NCBI GenBank assembly: GCA_963783245.1
Contig: CAWAMS010000002.1
Coordinates: 1,550,001 to 1,614,000, forward strand
DNA length: 64,000 nucleotides
Source: Bog-473 sp963783245
Lineage (GTDB): Bacteria > Actinomycetota > Acidimicrobiia > Acidimicrobiales > RAAP-2
Direction: 5' to 3'
Below are positions 9,311 to 19,008 of the stretch, piece by piece. The stretch's first letter is position 1; each line of letters begins with the position of its first letter. Below the pieces are notes generated by a model. The model was not told where the DNA came from, made no database searches, and saw only the letters and a list, made by a program, of their open reading frames with translations. A program made the position numbers and the translations under genes.

Positions 9311-10127
9311 GCAAGCGTACGAAGAAGGTCGAGTTCGCCGGAAGCGAGAGCGAACTCAACGCCATGACCAAGGAGCTCGACGAGCTCCACAACGATGTCG
9401 CCGTGCCCTCCATGTGGGCCGGCGTGTCCAACATGATCGACGGCATGCGCGGCGCCACCGGTGCGGCCCACGAGCCGCCGGACCTTCCTCATGGGGACGG
9501 GCGCCGCCGTCGCCGGAGGTGCCGCGCTGCTGGCGGTCGGTTCGACGCCGGGACTGGCCGCCGCGGCCACAAGGGCGGAGTCACGCCTGCACCTGGCCGA
9601 CGCCGCGCTTCCCTCCGGCCGGATTGAAGGGTGACCTGGCTGTGGCCGCAGTGGCTGCGAGCCTCGAGAACCTGGCCGTCTTTGCCTACAAGGCCGGACT
9701 GGCTGCGGCGACAGCCGGCAAGCTCGGCACGGTTCCTCCGGCCATCGGCACGTTCGCCACGACGGCGCTCAGTCACCACACCCAGCACGCCGCGGCATGG
9801 AACGCCGTCTTGAAGTCCAACGGCAAAGCCAAGGTGACGGTGACGAATCCGACGCTGACGCCGACGATTCAGGCCAACTTCGCCAAGGTCACCGACGTCA
9901 CCGGTCTGGCCCAGTTGGCGCTCTCCCTCGAGAATGCGGCGGCGGCGACCTATCAAGCGGAGACCTCCATGCTGAAGAGCAAGGCTGCCATCGGGCTGTC
10001 CGCATCCATTGAGCCGGTCGAGATGCAGCACATCGCCATCCTCTACTACGTGATGGGGATGTACCCGGGAGCCCAGACCACAGCGGGCACCCCGATCGCC
10101 TTCAGCTCGACCGCCGCGGCGGCATAG
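9307..10127 (+). CDS. Tat-exported ferritin-like protein 2 (PF13668 type)
   Basis: GTG 9307 follows AAGGAGCC. A charged leader of about 55 residues (VSKRTKKVEFAGSESELNAM...) precedes a clear twin-arginine motif, TSRRTFLMGTG, and a hydrophobic stretch (AAVAGGAALLAVGSTPGLAA). Such a long region before the twin arginine is unusual. The mature domain has ASLENLAVFAYKAGL, LSHHTQHAAAWNAVL, LSLENAAAATYQAET and IEPVEMQHIAILYY, the same E/E..H helical repeat as protein 1. Two one-base insertions (near 9465 and near 9615) split it. Export in folded, metal-loaded form is expected, and TatA/TatB genes lie 4 kb away. Substrate unknown. Confidence 0.78.
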
Positions 10128-10137
10128 GGAGATGCGA

Positions 10138-10510
10138 ATGCGGTTGAAAGTCGGAGCGGGCGTCCTGGTCCTCGCAGGCGCCCTGCTCCTGGCCGCGTGC
10201 GGCAGCAGTGGTCCGGCTGCCAAGAGCGGCGACGTCGACGACGTCGGGCGCTTCGGGTGGCGGTACATCGATCACCATCTCCAACTTCATGTTCGACCCG
10301 ATGTCGCTGACCGTCGCTCCCGGGGGCACCGTCAGCGTGACCAACAAGGACTCGGCCACCCACACCCTGACGGCCACCGGAGGGCAGTTCAACACGGGCG
10401 ACATCGATCAGAACCAGACGAAGACGTTCACGGCTCCCATGAAGCCGGGGACCTACCACTACATCTGCAACATCCATCAGTACATGATGGGCTCCATCGT
10501 CGTGAAGTAG
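10138..10510 (+). CDS. Cupredoxin-like (blue copper) lipoprotein
   Basis: A lipoprotein signal peptide ends LLLAACGSSG with the lipobox cysteine. After one frame change near 10235 the domain reads TSITISNFMFDPMSLTVAPG, then NKDSATHTLTATGG and MKPGTYHYICNIHQYMMG. His in THTLT plus Cys, His and Met in CNIHQYMM are the ligand set of plastocyanin-type copper sites. The protein should sit on the outer face of the membrane as an electron carrier. ATG 10138 is favoured (AGGGAG 6 nt upstream) over ATG 10132. It directly follows the two ferritin-like genes, so the three probably act together. Confidence 0.82.
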
Positions 10511-10565
10511 CGCTGCCCGACGCGGTGCGTGACAGACGGCGGCAACGGGGCCAGAATGCAGGTGC

Positions 10566-11039
10566 ATGCCGAAGCTGAGCGCCGGGATCCTTGCCTACCG
10601 GGTGGAGGGGAGTTCGCTCTCCGTGCTCCTCGTCCACCCGGGCGGGCCCTTCTGGAAGAACAAGGACGAGCACGCGTGGTCGATCCCCAAGGGCGAATAC
10701 GGATCTGACGAGGACCCCGCAGAGGCTGCGGCGCGCGAGTTCACCGAGGAGCTCGGCCTGCCCGTGCCCGAGGGACCGTGGATCGACCTGGGGACCATTC
10801 GTCAATCCGGCGGCAAATACGTCCGGGCGTGGGCGGTGCAGGCGGACGAGCTGCAGCTCGAAGCGATGGTGAGCAACCGGTTCGAGATGGAATGGCCGCC
10901 CAGGTCGGGCACGATCCAGGAGTTCCCCGAGGTCGACCGGGCCGAGTGGATGACGACGGCGCAGGCTTCGGTCCGCCTCGTGGCGGCCCAGGTCGAGTTC
11001 CTGGTCAGGCTGGGCCGGGAGCTGTCGCTGCCGGCGTGA
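10566..11039 (+). CDS. Nudix hydrolase
   Basis: An intact 157-residue protein starting KLSAGILAYRVEGSSLSVLL. The Nudix box lies near residues 45-67 (GSDEDPAEAAAREFTEELGL), with the REFTEEL core that binds the metal and catalyses hydrolysis of a nucleoside diphosphate linked to another group. The WSIPKGE strand before it is typical. The substrate cannot be read from the sequence. It is convergent with the large membrane protein that follows, and their stops touch (11039 and 11040). Confidence 0.9.
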   Translation: MPKLSAGILAYRVEGSSLSVLLVHPGGPFWKNKDEHAWSIPKGEYGSDEDPAEAAAREFTEELGLPVPEGPWIDLGTIRQSGGKYVRAWAVQADELQLEAMVSNRFEMEWPPRSGTIQEFPEVDRAEWMTTAQASVRLVAAQVEFLVRLGRELSLPA

Positions 11040-13401
11040 TTAGAGGGTTCCGCTGTGCAGCAGCCCCTTGTAGGCGACCCACCCGGCCGGAATGGGCAAC
11101 CAGAAGGTGGCGATCCGGAAGATGAGCACGGCCGGGATCGCCTCGATGGGCCGGTATGCCCAGAGCCGTCAGCCCGGCGGTCAGGACGGCTTCCACCGCA
11201 CCGAGGCCGCCGGGGGTCGGGGCGAACGACCCGACGGTATTGCCGGCCAGGTAGACGATGGCGGCGGGGAGGATGGCCGGATGCGCCCCGAGCGCGCTCA
11301 GCGCGGCGAGGAACGCCAGGACGTAGCCGAAGGTGAGCAGCAGGTTCGCCCCCACGGCGACGGCGAGCCGGGACGGTTGCGAGACCGCGATGAGCAGGCG
11401 CGGCCACACGTTCTGGATGCGGGGCCACACCGTTTGCTCGAACCGGGCCCGCGTCTGGGGAATGAGCAGCACGATCCCGACGACGAAGGCGATGGCGCCC
11501 AATCCGATGAAGAGATCGGCGCCGGGCACGATCTTGAAACGGCTGATGCCCGATCCCGTGAGCAATCCGAAAGCGATCAGGAGAGGGATGGTGGTGACCA
11601 CATTGACGATTTGTGAGAGCGCGACCGCGGCGGCGATGGAGCTCTCGTCGACATGCTGGCGGCTCAGATAGCGCGCGTTGACGGCGACGTGGCCGACCGT
11701 CGGTGGCATCGCCACGCCGATGAACGCGGTCGAAAGCTGCACGAGGAACCCGCGCACCATGGAGAGGCGCTTGGGGACGAACGCCGCGAGATTCAGCGCC
11801 GCGGCGAAGTAGGTGATGGCGGATCCGAAGAGGGCGACGGCGAACCACCCGAGGTTGGTCTTGCGCAGTGCCCCGAAGAGATCGACCTTGGAGAATTGCC
11901 CGATGAACAAGAACGCGATGACCGTGAGGGCGACCGCGCTGAGCACGGTGCGCCAGCGGAATCGTTCGAGGCGTGTGACGGGGGCCACCGCGTCCTCGTC
12001 CTCGCCGACCAGCTCGCGGCGAATGTCGGCGATGCTCCCGCGGGCCTCGCGCATGGCGGCCCAGCCCCAGGGGGCGAGGGCGAGCGGTTGCAGGATGGCC
12101 AGCACGGCTTCTTCATCCTTGGGCGCATAGGCGGCACGAAGTGCCGCGACGGCATCGGCGGGCCCCACGCTGCGGGCCAGCGTCGTCAGCAGTTGCGTGA
12201 CATCCAGCCGCCGCACGAGCTCGCCCGCACCCGGGCAGCGCCGCGTCGAGGGAGAAGAAGACGGCCGACCCGTGGGTGACGCCGAGGTTCTCGGCCCGCA
12301 GGTCGCGATGGGCCACCCCGGCATCGTGGAGTTCGCGTAACGCGCGGAACAGCGCCTTCGCACTCTCGAGGTTCCATTCGGTGCTGGGCGGCGTCTTGCG
12401 CGGGGTGGCCATGACGAGCACGAGCGTCTCGGCCGGCATCTCGCGCAGCAGCAGCGCCGACGGGCTGAGGACGCCGGCGCTGCCCGCCATGAAGCACGCC
12501 AGCGAGAGCTGTTCGAGCTGCGCCCGCGAGCTCAGGGCGACGTGGTGGGCGACCACCTGGCGAAGGCGGATGCGTGTCCACAGCCGTCGGGCCAGCCCCG
12601 CCCCCCTGGTGTCACGATTGGCCAGCCGCACATCGATCGAGCGCCCGTCGGCGAGCGACGCCGGCGAGGCGCGCCGTGTCGGAGTCCACCACCTCGAGCT
12701 CGAGGACGGTGAGGCCACAATCGGCGAGCCATCGGACGAGGTCCCGGGTGCTCGGCCGGACCGACGCGGCGCCGAGGCACCACCGCACGCCCCAGCCGAA
12801 GAAGAGGCCGCCGAAGAGTGCGACCCCGAGGGCGAACGGGGTCAGGGCATCGACCGCCACCCCGGCGAAAAGGATGCCGGCGCCCGCCAGGAAGCACCAG
12901 CGCGACCAACGCGAACGCCGGGCCAGATCGCTGGCGACGAGAAATGCGATGAGCGCGGTGTCGAGGATCAGGATCGACGGGTTGCTGCCATGGAGCACGG
13001 CCCGGGGCACGGATCCGTTCTCCCCGTGCCAGACGCTGGCGGCGACGATCCCCACCGCGGCCGCCTGGAACGCGGCGGCTATCGCGTTGCGGGCACTGCG
13101 GATGTCCGTGCGGAAGAGGCTCACCAGGGCCACCACCACCAGGGCGATGCAGCCGATGGTGGTGGCGACCTCGGCCGCGGAGGACAGCCAGCGAGGGATG
13201 TGGCGCAGCCAGCTCGAGACGTCGTTGGCCAGCTCGGTGCTCCCGGCGGGCAGCGCCAGAATGAGGGCGAACTCGATCGCCGACGATGGCTGCGGCCAGC
13301 AACCCCAACAGGGCGTCGGTGGGCCGCCTGACCCGGTCGACGCCCGGCGAGGTCTCAGTTCGTGGGGGACCAGGTTCCTGCGGATCAGAATGCAGGGACA
13401 T
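11040..13401 (-). CDS. Large LPG-synthase-type membrane protein with kinase-like segment
   Basis: Restored across four one-base insertions (near 13290, 12650, 12235 and 11150), this encodes about 785 residues. The N-terminal third has about six membrane helices (VATTIGCIALVVVALVSLF, FALGVALFGGLFFGWGVRW). The middle is soluble and includes ELHDAGVAHRDLRAENLGVT, resembling the HRD..N catalytic loop of aminoglycoside-phosphotransferase-like kinases. The C-terminal third is a lysylphosphatidylglycerol-synthase transmembrane domain (TAFIGVAMPPTVGHVAVNAR, GSFAPTPGGLGAVEAVLTAG). The PF03706 assignment is good. Whether it modifies lipids, is a flippase or is a pseudokinase regulator is unknown. It ends HSGTL with TAA at 11040-11042. 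Confidence 0.75.
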
Positions 13402-13541
13402 CCGGACCGGTCAACGCACCAGGAAGGTGATCATCGGGGCGGACATCCATGTTGCATTGTCTATCCGCAAATGCCTCAAATGGTGCGCATCGGGCGCTTC
13501 CAGGTGCCGCCTGGCTCCACAGCGCGGCACCCGGGAACGTC

Positions 13542-13715
13542 CTATCGCTTGACGGCGTCCTTGACGTTCTCGCCCGCCTGCTTGAGGTTGCCGGCGGCCT
13601 GATCAGCCTTGCCCTTGGCCTCGAGGGTCCTGTCGTTGGTGGCCTTACCAGCCGCTTCCTTGACGCGCCCTTTCACTTCCTGTGCCTTGTTCTTGGCTTT
13701 GTCCGTCGTCGACAT
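13542..13715 (-). CDS. CsbD-family stress protein
   Basis: A 57-residue hydrophilic protein starting MSTTDKAKNKAQEVKGRVKE and continuing DRTLEAKGKADQAAGNLKQA. This is the CsbD signature, a small family often induced by general stress. The start has AAGGAG 5 nt upstream. Molecular role unknown. It is divergent from DoxX. Confidence 0.88.
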   Translation of the reverse strand: MSTTDKAKNKAQEVKGRVKEAAGKATNDRTLEAKGKADQAAGNLKQAGENVKDAVKR

Positions 13716-13820
13716 CGGTCTCCTTTTCTGTGGTTGCCTGTTTCCTACCCACTTGTCGCCGCCGCAATCCGAAAGCTGATGACGCTTCAAAGAGCCGCCA
13801 GGCGGGGTAAAGACCGCGGT

Positions 13821-14833
13821 ATGAGCTCTTTCGCGCGTCGTCGCCCGTCCCCTTCTGGCCTCCATGTTCATTTCCGGTGGGCTGGATGCCGTCCGGCATC
13901 CCGAGACGAAGGTGGCCGCCGCCCAGGGGGTGACGGACCAGCTGAGGACCTTGGTGCCCTCCCTGCCCAAGGACACGGCATCGTTGGTCCGGTTCAACGG
14001 GATGGTGCAGCTGGGCGGCGGTGTCCTCCTGGCGACGGGCCGGGTGCGTCGTCTGGCCGCACTGGCCCTGATCGGCTCCGTTCTCCCGACGACCTATGCC
14101 GCCCACCGATTCTGGGAGGAGCCGGACGAGAAGATCCGGGCGCAGCAACGTGTGCATTTCTTGAAGAACCTCGGGCTGTTGGGTGGGCTGATTTTGGCCG
14201 CCGTCGACACTGAGGGTGCGCCTTCTCTGGCGTGGCGCACACGCCAGAGCGCCCAACGGGTGTCCCACACCGTGGCCCTGGGCCGAGCGGCCACAGGTGC
14301 CCGTGCCCACAGCGGCTCGGAGAAGGCCGCCGCGGCGAGCCGCCGCGGGCGCCGCAAGGCCCAAAAAGCCGTGCTGCAGGCCAACAGGGCGGCCCGGCTC
14401 GGGGCGCGCACCGCTGATCGCGTGCTGTCGAACGCCGCCGCGTCGGGCCTGGCGGTTTCCGGATCCTCTCTGCGTCATGTGGGCGACAGCGCACACCACG
14501 CGGCGAAGGCGGCCTTGGCGAGCGCCGAGCACAATGCCCACACGGTCTCTGCCACATCGGCCGCGACGGGGCGCCGGGCCGGCCGCAAAACCAGAAAGGC
14601 GGCGCTCCGGCGCCAATCGCGCGTTGGTCGACGTGGCCACGTCCGGGGCGGCGATCGCCGCACCGCATATCCGCCATGCCAATGAGAATGCCCGGACAGT
14701 GGCCAAGGCCCTCCGCGAAGGCGCCGAACCGGCGCTCACCGCGCTGCGTGAAGGGACGGACCCGTTGCTCTCGGCCGGCGTGGAGCGGGCCGGAGCGCTG
14801 CGCGACAAGGTGCACGAGCACCGGGCCCGGTAA
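13821..14833 (+). CDS. DoxX-family membrane protein with long Ala/Arg-rich tail
   Basis: The N-terminal part has DoxX hallmarks (FISGGLDAVRHP, LVRFNGMVQLGGGVLLATGR, ALALIGSVLPTTYAAHRFW, FLKNLGLLGGLILAAVD), about four membrane helices. After residue 140 a basic, alanine-rich helical tail of nearly 200 residues follows (SRRGRRKAQKAVLQANRAAR), which is much longer than typical DoxX proteins. A start at ATG 13821 needs one inserted base near 13853 to reach LASMFISGG. A second insertion near 14610 joins the tail ending EGTDPLLSAGVERAGALRDK. DoxX members are linked to thiol and oxidative-stress homeostasis. The tail is unexplained. Confidence 0.7.
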
Positions 14834-14887
14834 GGCTGGCTACGCTCGGGGCATTGGTGCCTATCGGGGGGGACGGTCGATGTCGGA

Positions 14888-15697
14888 ATGATCACTTGCC
14901 TGCACGTGAACCATCTCAACGCGCTGGTCGAGGACCGTGCAGCGAGCCTCGCCCACTTCCGGGACCTCTACGGGGCACAGTTCCTGCTCGACCTGCCGGA
15001 CAGCGAAGCGTGCCTGATCGTCATCGGCACCGTCATCTTCGAGCTCTTCGTCCCCGAGGACGTGCTGCTGCACGCCCGGATGGGGCCCAACTTCAACGGC
15101 CTGGAGTTCCAGGTCCCCGACACCGACGAGGCCCGCAAGGCGCTGCAGGCCCGGGGCATCCGCCTCACCGGGGACAAGGACATCGCCTTCTACACGCACC
15201 CGAGCGACACCTTCGGGCTCGGCATTGAGATCTACCACCGCAACTTCCACACCGAGGGCATCCCCAACGGGTACCTCGAGCCGCTCAAGCCGGTCGAGTA
15301 CTGGCGCGACCAGCACCCGCTCGGCTGTACGGGCCTGAAGCGCTACACCGTCGTCGTCGCCGACATGGACGTCGCCCTCGGGTTCTTTCAGGATTTCCTG
15401 GGTGCCACCATCGTCTACGAAGAAGCCCGTCCGAAGGTCGGTGCGCGTGCCGTCGGACTCGATCTGGCCGGCACGATCGCCGAGCTCGTGACACCCGTCG
15501 AGGACGGCGTCATGCAGCGCCACCACGCCCGCTACGGAGATGGCATGCGCTCCACCGTGTTCGCGGTGCGCGACCTCGGGCAGGCACAGTCCTACTTCGC
15601 CGACCGGACTATCACCCTGCAGCCGGGCGACGCACCCGACACGCTCGCCATCAGACCCGAGGAGAACCGCGGCCTCCTCTTCGAATTCTCCGAATGA
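14888..15697 (+). CDS. VOC-family (glyoxalase/dioxygenase-like) protein
   Basis: An intact 269-residue protein with two VOC modules. The first begins HVNHLNALVEDRAASLAHFR; the second begins LKRYTVVVADMDVALGFFQD. The region GIEIYHRNF and the final RPEENRGLLFEFSE supply acidic residues typical of VOC metal sites. It is followed at 74 nt by an amidohydrolase, so the two may take part in one catabolic route. Substrate not determinable. Confidence 0.8.
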   Translation: MITCLHVNHLNALVEDRAASLAHFRDLYGAQFLLDLPDSEACLIVIGTVIFELFVPEDVLLHARMGPNFNGLEFQVPDTDEARKALQARGIRLTGDKDIAFYTHPSDTFGLGIEIYHRNFHTEGIPNGYLEPLKPVEYWRDQHPLGCTGLKRYTVVVADMDVALGFFQDFLGATIVYEEARPKVGARAVGLDLAGTIAELVTPVEDGVMQRHHARYGDGMRSTVFAVRDLGQAQSYFADRTITLQPGDAPDTLAIRPEENRGLLFEFSE

Positions 15698-15770
15698 GCA
15701 TCAGGCAGCGCGATTCGGGCAGAGTGGCTGCACGCGAACGGCACAGACGAAGGCGAGGAGGGATTGTGCG

Positions 15771-16936
15771 ATGACACTCCCGTTTAAGTTGGTTTCGGCC
15801 GATTCCCACATCGCCGAGCCGCCCGATCTCTGGACGACCCGGATCGACAAGAAATTCCGTGACCGTGCGCCCCACATGGTGCACAGGAGACACGGGCGAT
15901 GCCTACATCATCAATGGGGCGAGCAATTCCGCCAGCCTGGTCGGACTTTTGGCGACCAAGCCGAAGTACGCAGATCCCGAGACGCTCTTCGGCTTGGAGG
16001 GGCGTTGGACCGACGTGCCCGAAGGGGCGTACGACCCGGCCGCCCGTGCCGCGGAGCTCGACCGCGAAGGGATCGAAGCCGAAATCCTCTACACCTCCGT
16101 CGGGCTGGGCCTCTTCGGCCTCAAGGACCTCGAGTTCCGCCAGGCCTGCTTCCGGGCGTTCAACGACTGGCTCGCCGAACATTGCGCCGGCGCCCCGACG
16201 TCGATTGTTCGGCGTCGCGATGGTGGCCATCGACGACATCGACCGCAGCGTCGCCGAGCTCGAGCGTTGCGTCGACATGGGACTGCGCGGGGCGATGATC
16301 AGCATCGGGCAGCGGTCGGGCGAGAACTACGGCGACGCCAGATTCGAGAAGTTCTGGTCGGCGGTGGAGGCGCTCGACGTGCCGATCAGTCTCCACGTGG
16401 CGGCGACCGAAACCAGCTGGACGAACACGAGCAGCCGCTACGTCGACTTCAGCTGTGTGTTCACGCCCACGATGTACGCCATCACCGGGATGATCTTCTC
16501 CGGGCTGTTCGACCGCCACCCCAAGGTGAAGGTCCTCTCGGTGGAGAACGACGCCTCCTGGCCGCTCGCCGTCCTCGAGCGGATGGACGACCGCTGGACC
16601 CACGACAAGCTCTGGGCGGAGGTGAACGGTGAAGCAGCGGCGATCACCTCGGGCCGTTTGCCGAGCGAGATCTTCCATGACCACGTGGCCTGCACATTCA
16701 TGCGCGACCGCACCGCGATCGTCAATCGGGAGATCATCGGCCGGGAGAACCTGATGTGGGGTGCGGACTTCCCGCACTTCGACGGCGCCTGGCCGGATTC
16801 CGCGGCCATTCTGGAGCGGCAGTTCGACGGCGTCCCCCTCGCCGATCAGATCGCGATCGGGCGGAACAATGTGATCAGCTGGTACAACCTGCCGCTCGAG
16901 CTCGCCTCCGCCGAGATGGCGGCCGCCGCTCTTTAG
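15771..16936 (+). CDS. Amidohydrolase-2 family metal-dependent hydrolase
   Basis: The start MTLPFKLVSADSHIAEPPDL contains the DxH metal-binding motif of the TIM-barrel amidohydrolase-2 (PF04909) family. Later landmarks are VPISLHVAATE (metal His), HPKVKVLSVENDASWP and ENLMWGADFPHFDGAWPDS, with the final catalytic Asp. GGAGGG lies upstream of ATG 15771. Two one-base insertions (near 15885 and near 16205) interrupt the reading. Relatives include decarboxylases and hydrolases of aromatic or cyclic acids. The stop overlaps the convergent ligase stop by 3 nt. Confidence 0.82.
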
Positions 16937-17988
16937 AGACCGAAGACGTCGGCCAATTCTGTCGGCAGCGGCGTGTCGAGCTGGGCGTACGTGCACGATG
17001 CGGGCTCTCGATCCGGACGCCACCGCTTGAACGACGTGGCATGGCGGAACCGGTCGCCCTGCAGGTGGTCATAGGAGACCTCGGCCACGAGCTCGGGACG
17101 CAGCGGGGTCCAACTGAGGTCCTTGCCCGCACTCCAGCGGCTCTGCCCACCGGGCACCCGCTGCGTGGGATCGCCTTCCGCCTCCATCCAGGGGTGGTCA
17201 GCGCCGGCCCCGGCCACAAGAGGAGCGAGCTCCCCGACGAACTCCGCCCGCTTGGCCACACTGAACCCCGACGCCACGCCCACGTGGTGCAGCACGCCTT
17301 CGGGATCGAACAGGCCGAGCAGGAGCGACCCGACGCCGCCGTCCTTGTGCTCGCGGAAGCCACCGACCACGCAGTCGGCGGTCCGTTCGTGCTTGACCTT
17401 CATCATGACCCGCTTGCCGGGCTGGTAGCGGAGATCGCCCGCCTTGGCGATGACCCCGTCCAGCCCCGCACCCTCGAAGCGTGAGAACCAGTCACGTGCC
17501 ACCTCGGGCGTGCCGGTGGCGGGCGTCAGGTGGATCGGAGGCTCGGCGCCGCCGAGGGCCTCTTCCAACGCCAGACGCCGGGCGACGAACGGCTCGCCCT
17601 GCAGATCCTTGTCGCCCAGGGCCAAAAGGTCGAAGGCGACGAAGGAGGACGGCGTCGTCTCGGCCAGCAGAGCGACCCGAGAGGCGGCAGGGTGGATGCG
17701 CTGGGTCAGGGCATCGAAATCGAGCCCGGACGGTCCGGCGATGACGATCTCGCCGTCCATGACGCAGCGGTTCGGCAGGTTCTCCAACAACGAGCGGCGC
17801 AACTCGGGGAAGTAGCGGTCCAGCGGCTTCTCGTTGCGACTGCCGAGGACGACGTCGCCGCCGTCCCGAAAGACGATGCAGCGGAAGCCGTCCCATTTGG
17901 GCTCGTAGGACAGCCCGTCCTGCTCGGGGAGCTCACGGACCAGCTTGGCCAGCATGGGGGACACCGGAGGACGCACGGGAAGCGTCAT
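16933..17988 (-). CDS. ligC: ATP-dependent DNA ligase, LigC type
   Basis: An intact 351-residue ligase. The nucleotidyl-acceptor lysine is in YEPKWDGFRC (motif I). RNEKPLDRYFPEL is motif Ia, VMDGEIVI motif III, LDGVIAK motif IV and KRVMMKVKHERTADCVVGG motif V. The C-terminal half is the OB fold. Length and lack of extra domains match LigC of mycobacteria rather than LigD. The start overlaps the PHP gene stop (ATGA). Together with the PrimPol gene upstream it resembles the mycobacterial LigC/Prim-PolC pair implicated in short-gap excision repair. Confidence 0.9.
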   Translation of the reverse strand: MTLPVRPPVSPMLAKLVRELPEQDGLSYEPKWDGFRCIVFRDGGDVVLGSRNEKPLDRYFPELRRSLLENLPNRCVMDGEIVIAGPSGLDFDALTQRIHPAASRVALLAETTPSSFVAFDLLALGDKDLQGEPFVARRLALEEALGGAEPPIHLTPATGTPEVARDWFSRFEGAGLDGVIAKAGDLRYQPGKRVMMKVKHERTADCVVGGFREHKDGGVGSLLLGLFDPEGVLHHVGVASGFSVAKRAEFVGELAPLVAGAGADHPWMEAEGDPTQRVPGGQSRWSAGKDLSWTPLRPELVAEVSYDHLQGDRFRHATSFKRWRPDREPASCTYAQLDTPLPTELADVFGL

Positions 17989-19008
17989 CGGCTGTGACCC
18001 GCCGTCCAGGCCAGGAGCTCGTCCACCGGTCGGGTGTTCATGATGCGCTCCTCGGGCACCCCGGTCGCCACGGCCTTTTCACATCCGAAACGCTGCCATT
18101 CGAGCTGGCCCGGCGCATGGGCGTCGGTGTCCACGACCACGACGCAGTCGACGGAGAGGGCCAGGGAGAGCAGGTCGTCGGGCGGGTCGAGGCGTTCGGG
18201 TCGCGAGTTGATCTCGACCGCGGTACCGGTACGCGCGCACGCCTCGAAGACGGCCTCGGCGTCGAAGGTGGACTGCGGCCGACCCCTTCCGACCACGATG
18301 CGGCCGGTGCAGTGGCCCAGGATGTCGGTGTGCGGGCTCTCGATGGCCCGCAGCATGCGGGCGGTCATCTCGGGAGCATCCATCCGGAGCTTGGAGTGGA
18401 CGCTGGCCACCACGACGTCGAGCTGCGCCAACAGGTCCTCGTCCTGGTCCAGCGCGCCATCTTCCAGGATGTCGACCTCAATCCCGCTCAGGATGCGAAA
18501 GGGCGCCAGCTCTTCGTTCAGCTGCTCGACGATCTCGAGTTGCGCCCGCAGCCGCTCCGGGTTGAGTCCGTGGGCCACCGTGAGTCGGGGGCTGTGGTCG
18601 GTCAGGGCCCAGTAGGCGTGGCCCAGCTCCTTCGCCGCTTCGGCCATTTCACGGATCGGGCTGCCCCCGTCCGACCAGTCGGAGTGGCTGTGGCAGTCAC
18701 CCTGCAACCGGTCGAGCAGCTGGGACGCCCCGGCGCTCAGGGGAGCGAGGTCGTTGCCCTCCAGCTTCTGGAGGTAGGCCGGGCGTCTTGCCGGCCAGGG
18801 CCTCGGCGATCACCTGGGCACTCGTCTTGCCGACCTGGGGGATCCTTTGCAGCCCGGCCAGCGTCATGGGCGCCAGGTCGTCGTCGGACATGTCCGCGAT
18901 GGCCGAGGCGGCATGTCGAAAGGCCCGGACCTTGTAGGTTTCGGCGCCATCGCGTTCGAGCAGGTAGGCGATGCGCTGCAGTGCGGCGCGCGGGTCCATG
19001 CCACTCAT
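17985..19008 (-). CDS. HhH-PHP protein (PolX-like without polymerase domain)
   Basis: The N-terminal part (DPRAALQRIAYLLERDGAET, VRAFRHAASAIADMSDDDLA, LAGLQRIPQVGKTSAQVIAE) is a helix-hairpin-helix region like that of PolX. The C-terminal part is a PHP phosphoesterase (GDCHSHSDWSDGG, YWALTDHSPRLTVAHGLNPE, GIEVDILEDG, VVASVHSKLRM, VVDTDAHAPGQLEWQRFGC) with a full set of metal-binding His and Asp residues. One extra base near 18783 separates them; with CCCGG read as CCGG, the link becomes GKTPAYLQKLEGNDLAPL. Both ends overlap their neighbours by ATGA. A nuclease that trims ends before PrimPol and LigC act is a reasonable inference. Confidence 0.85.
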
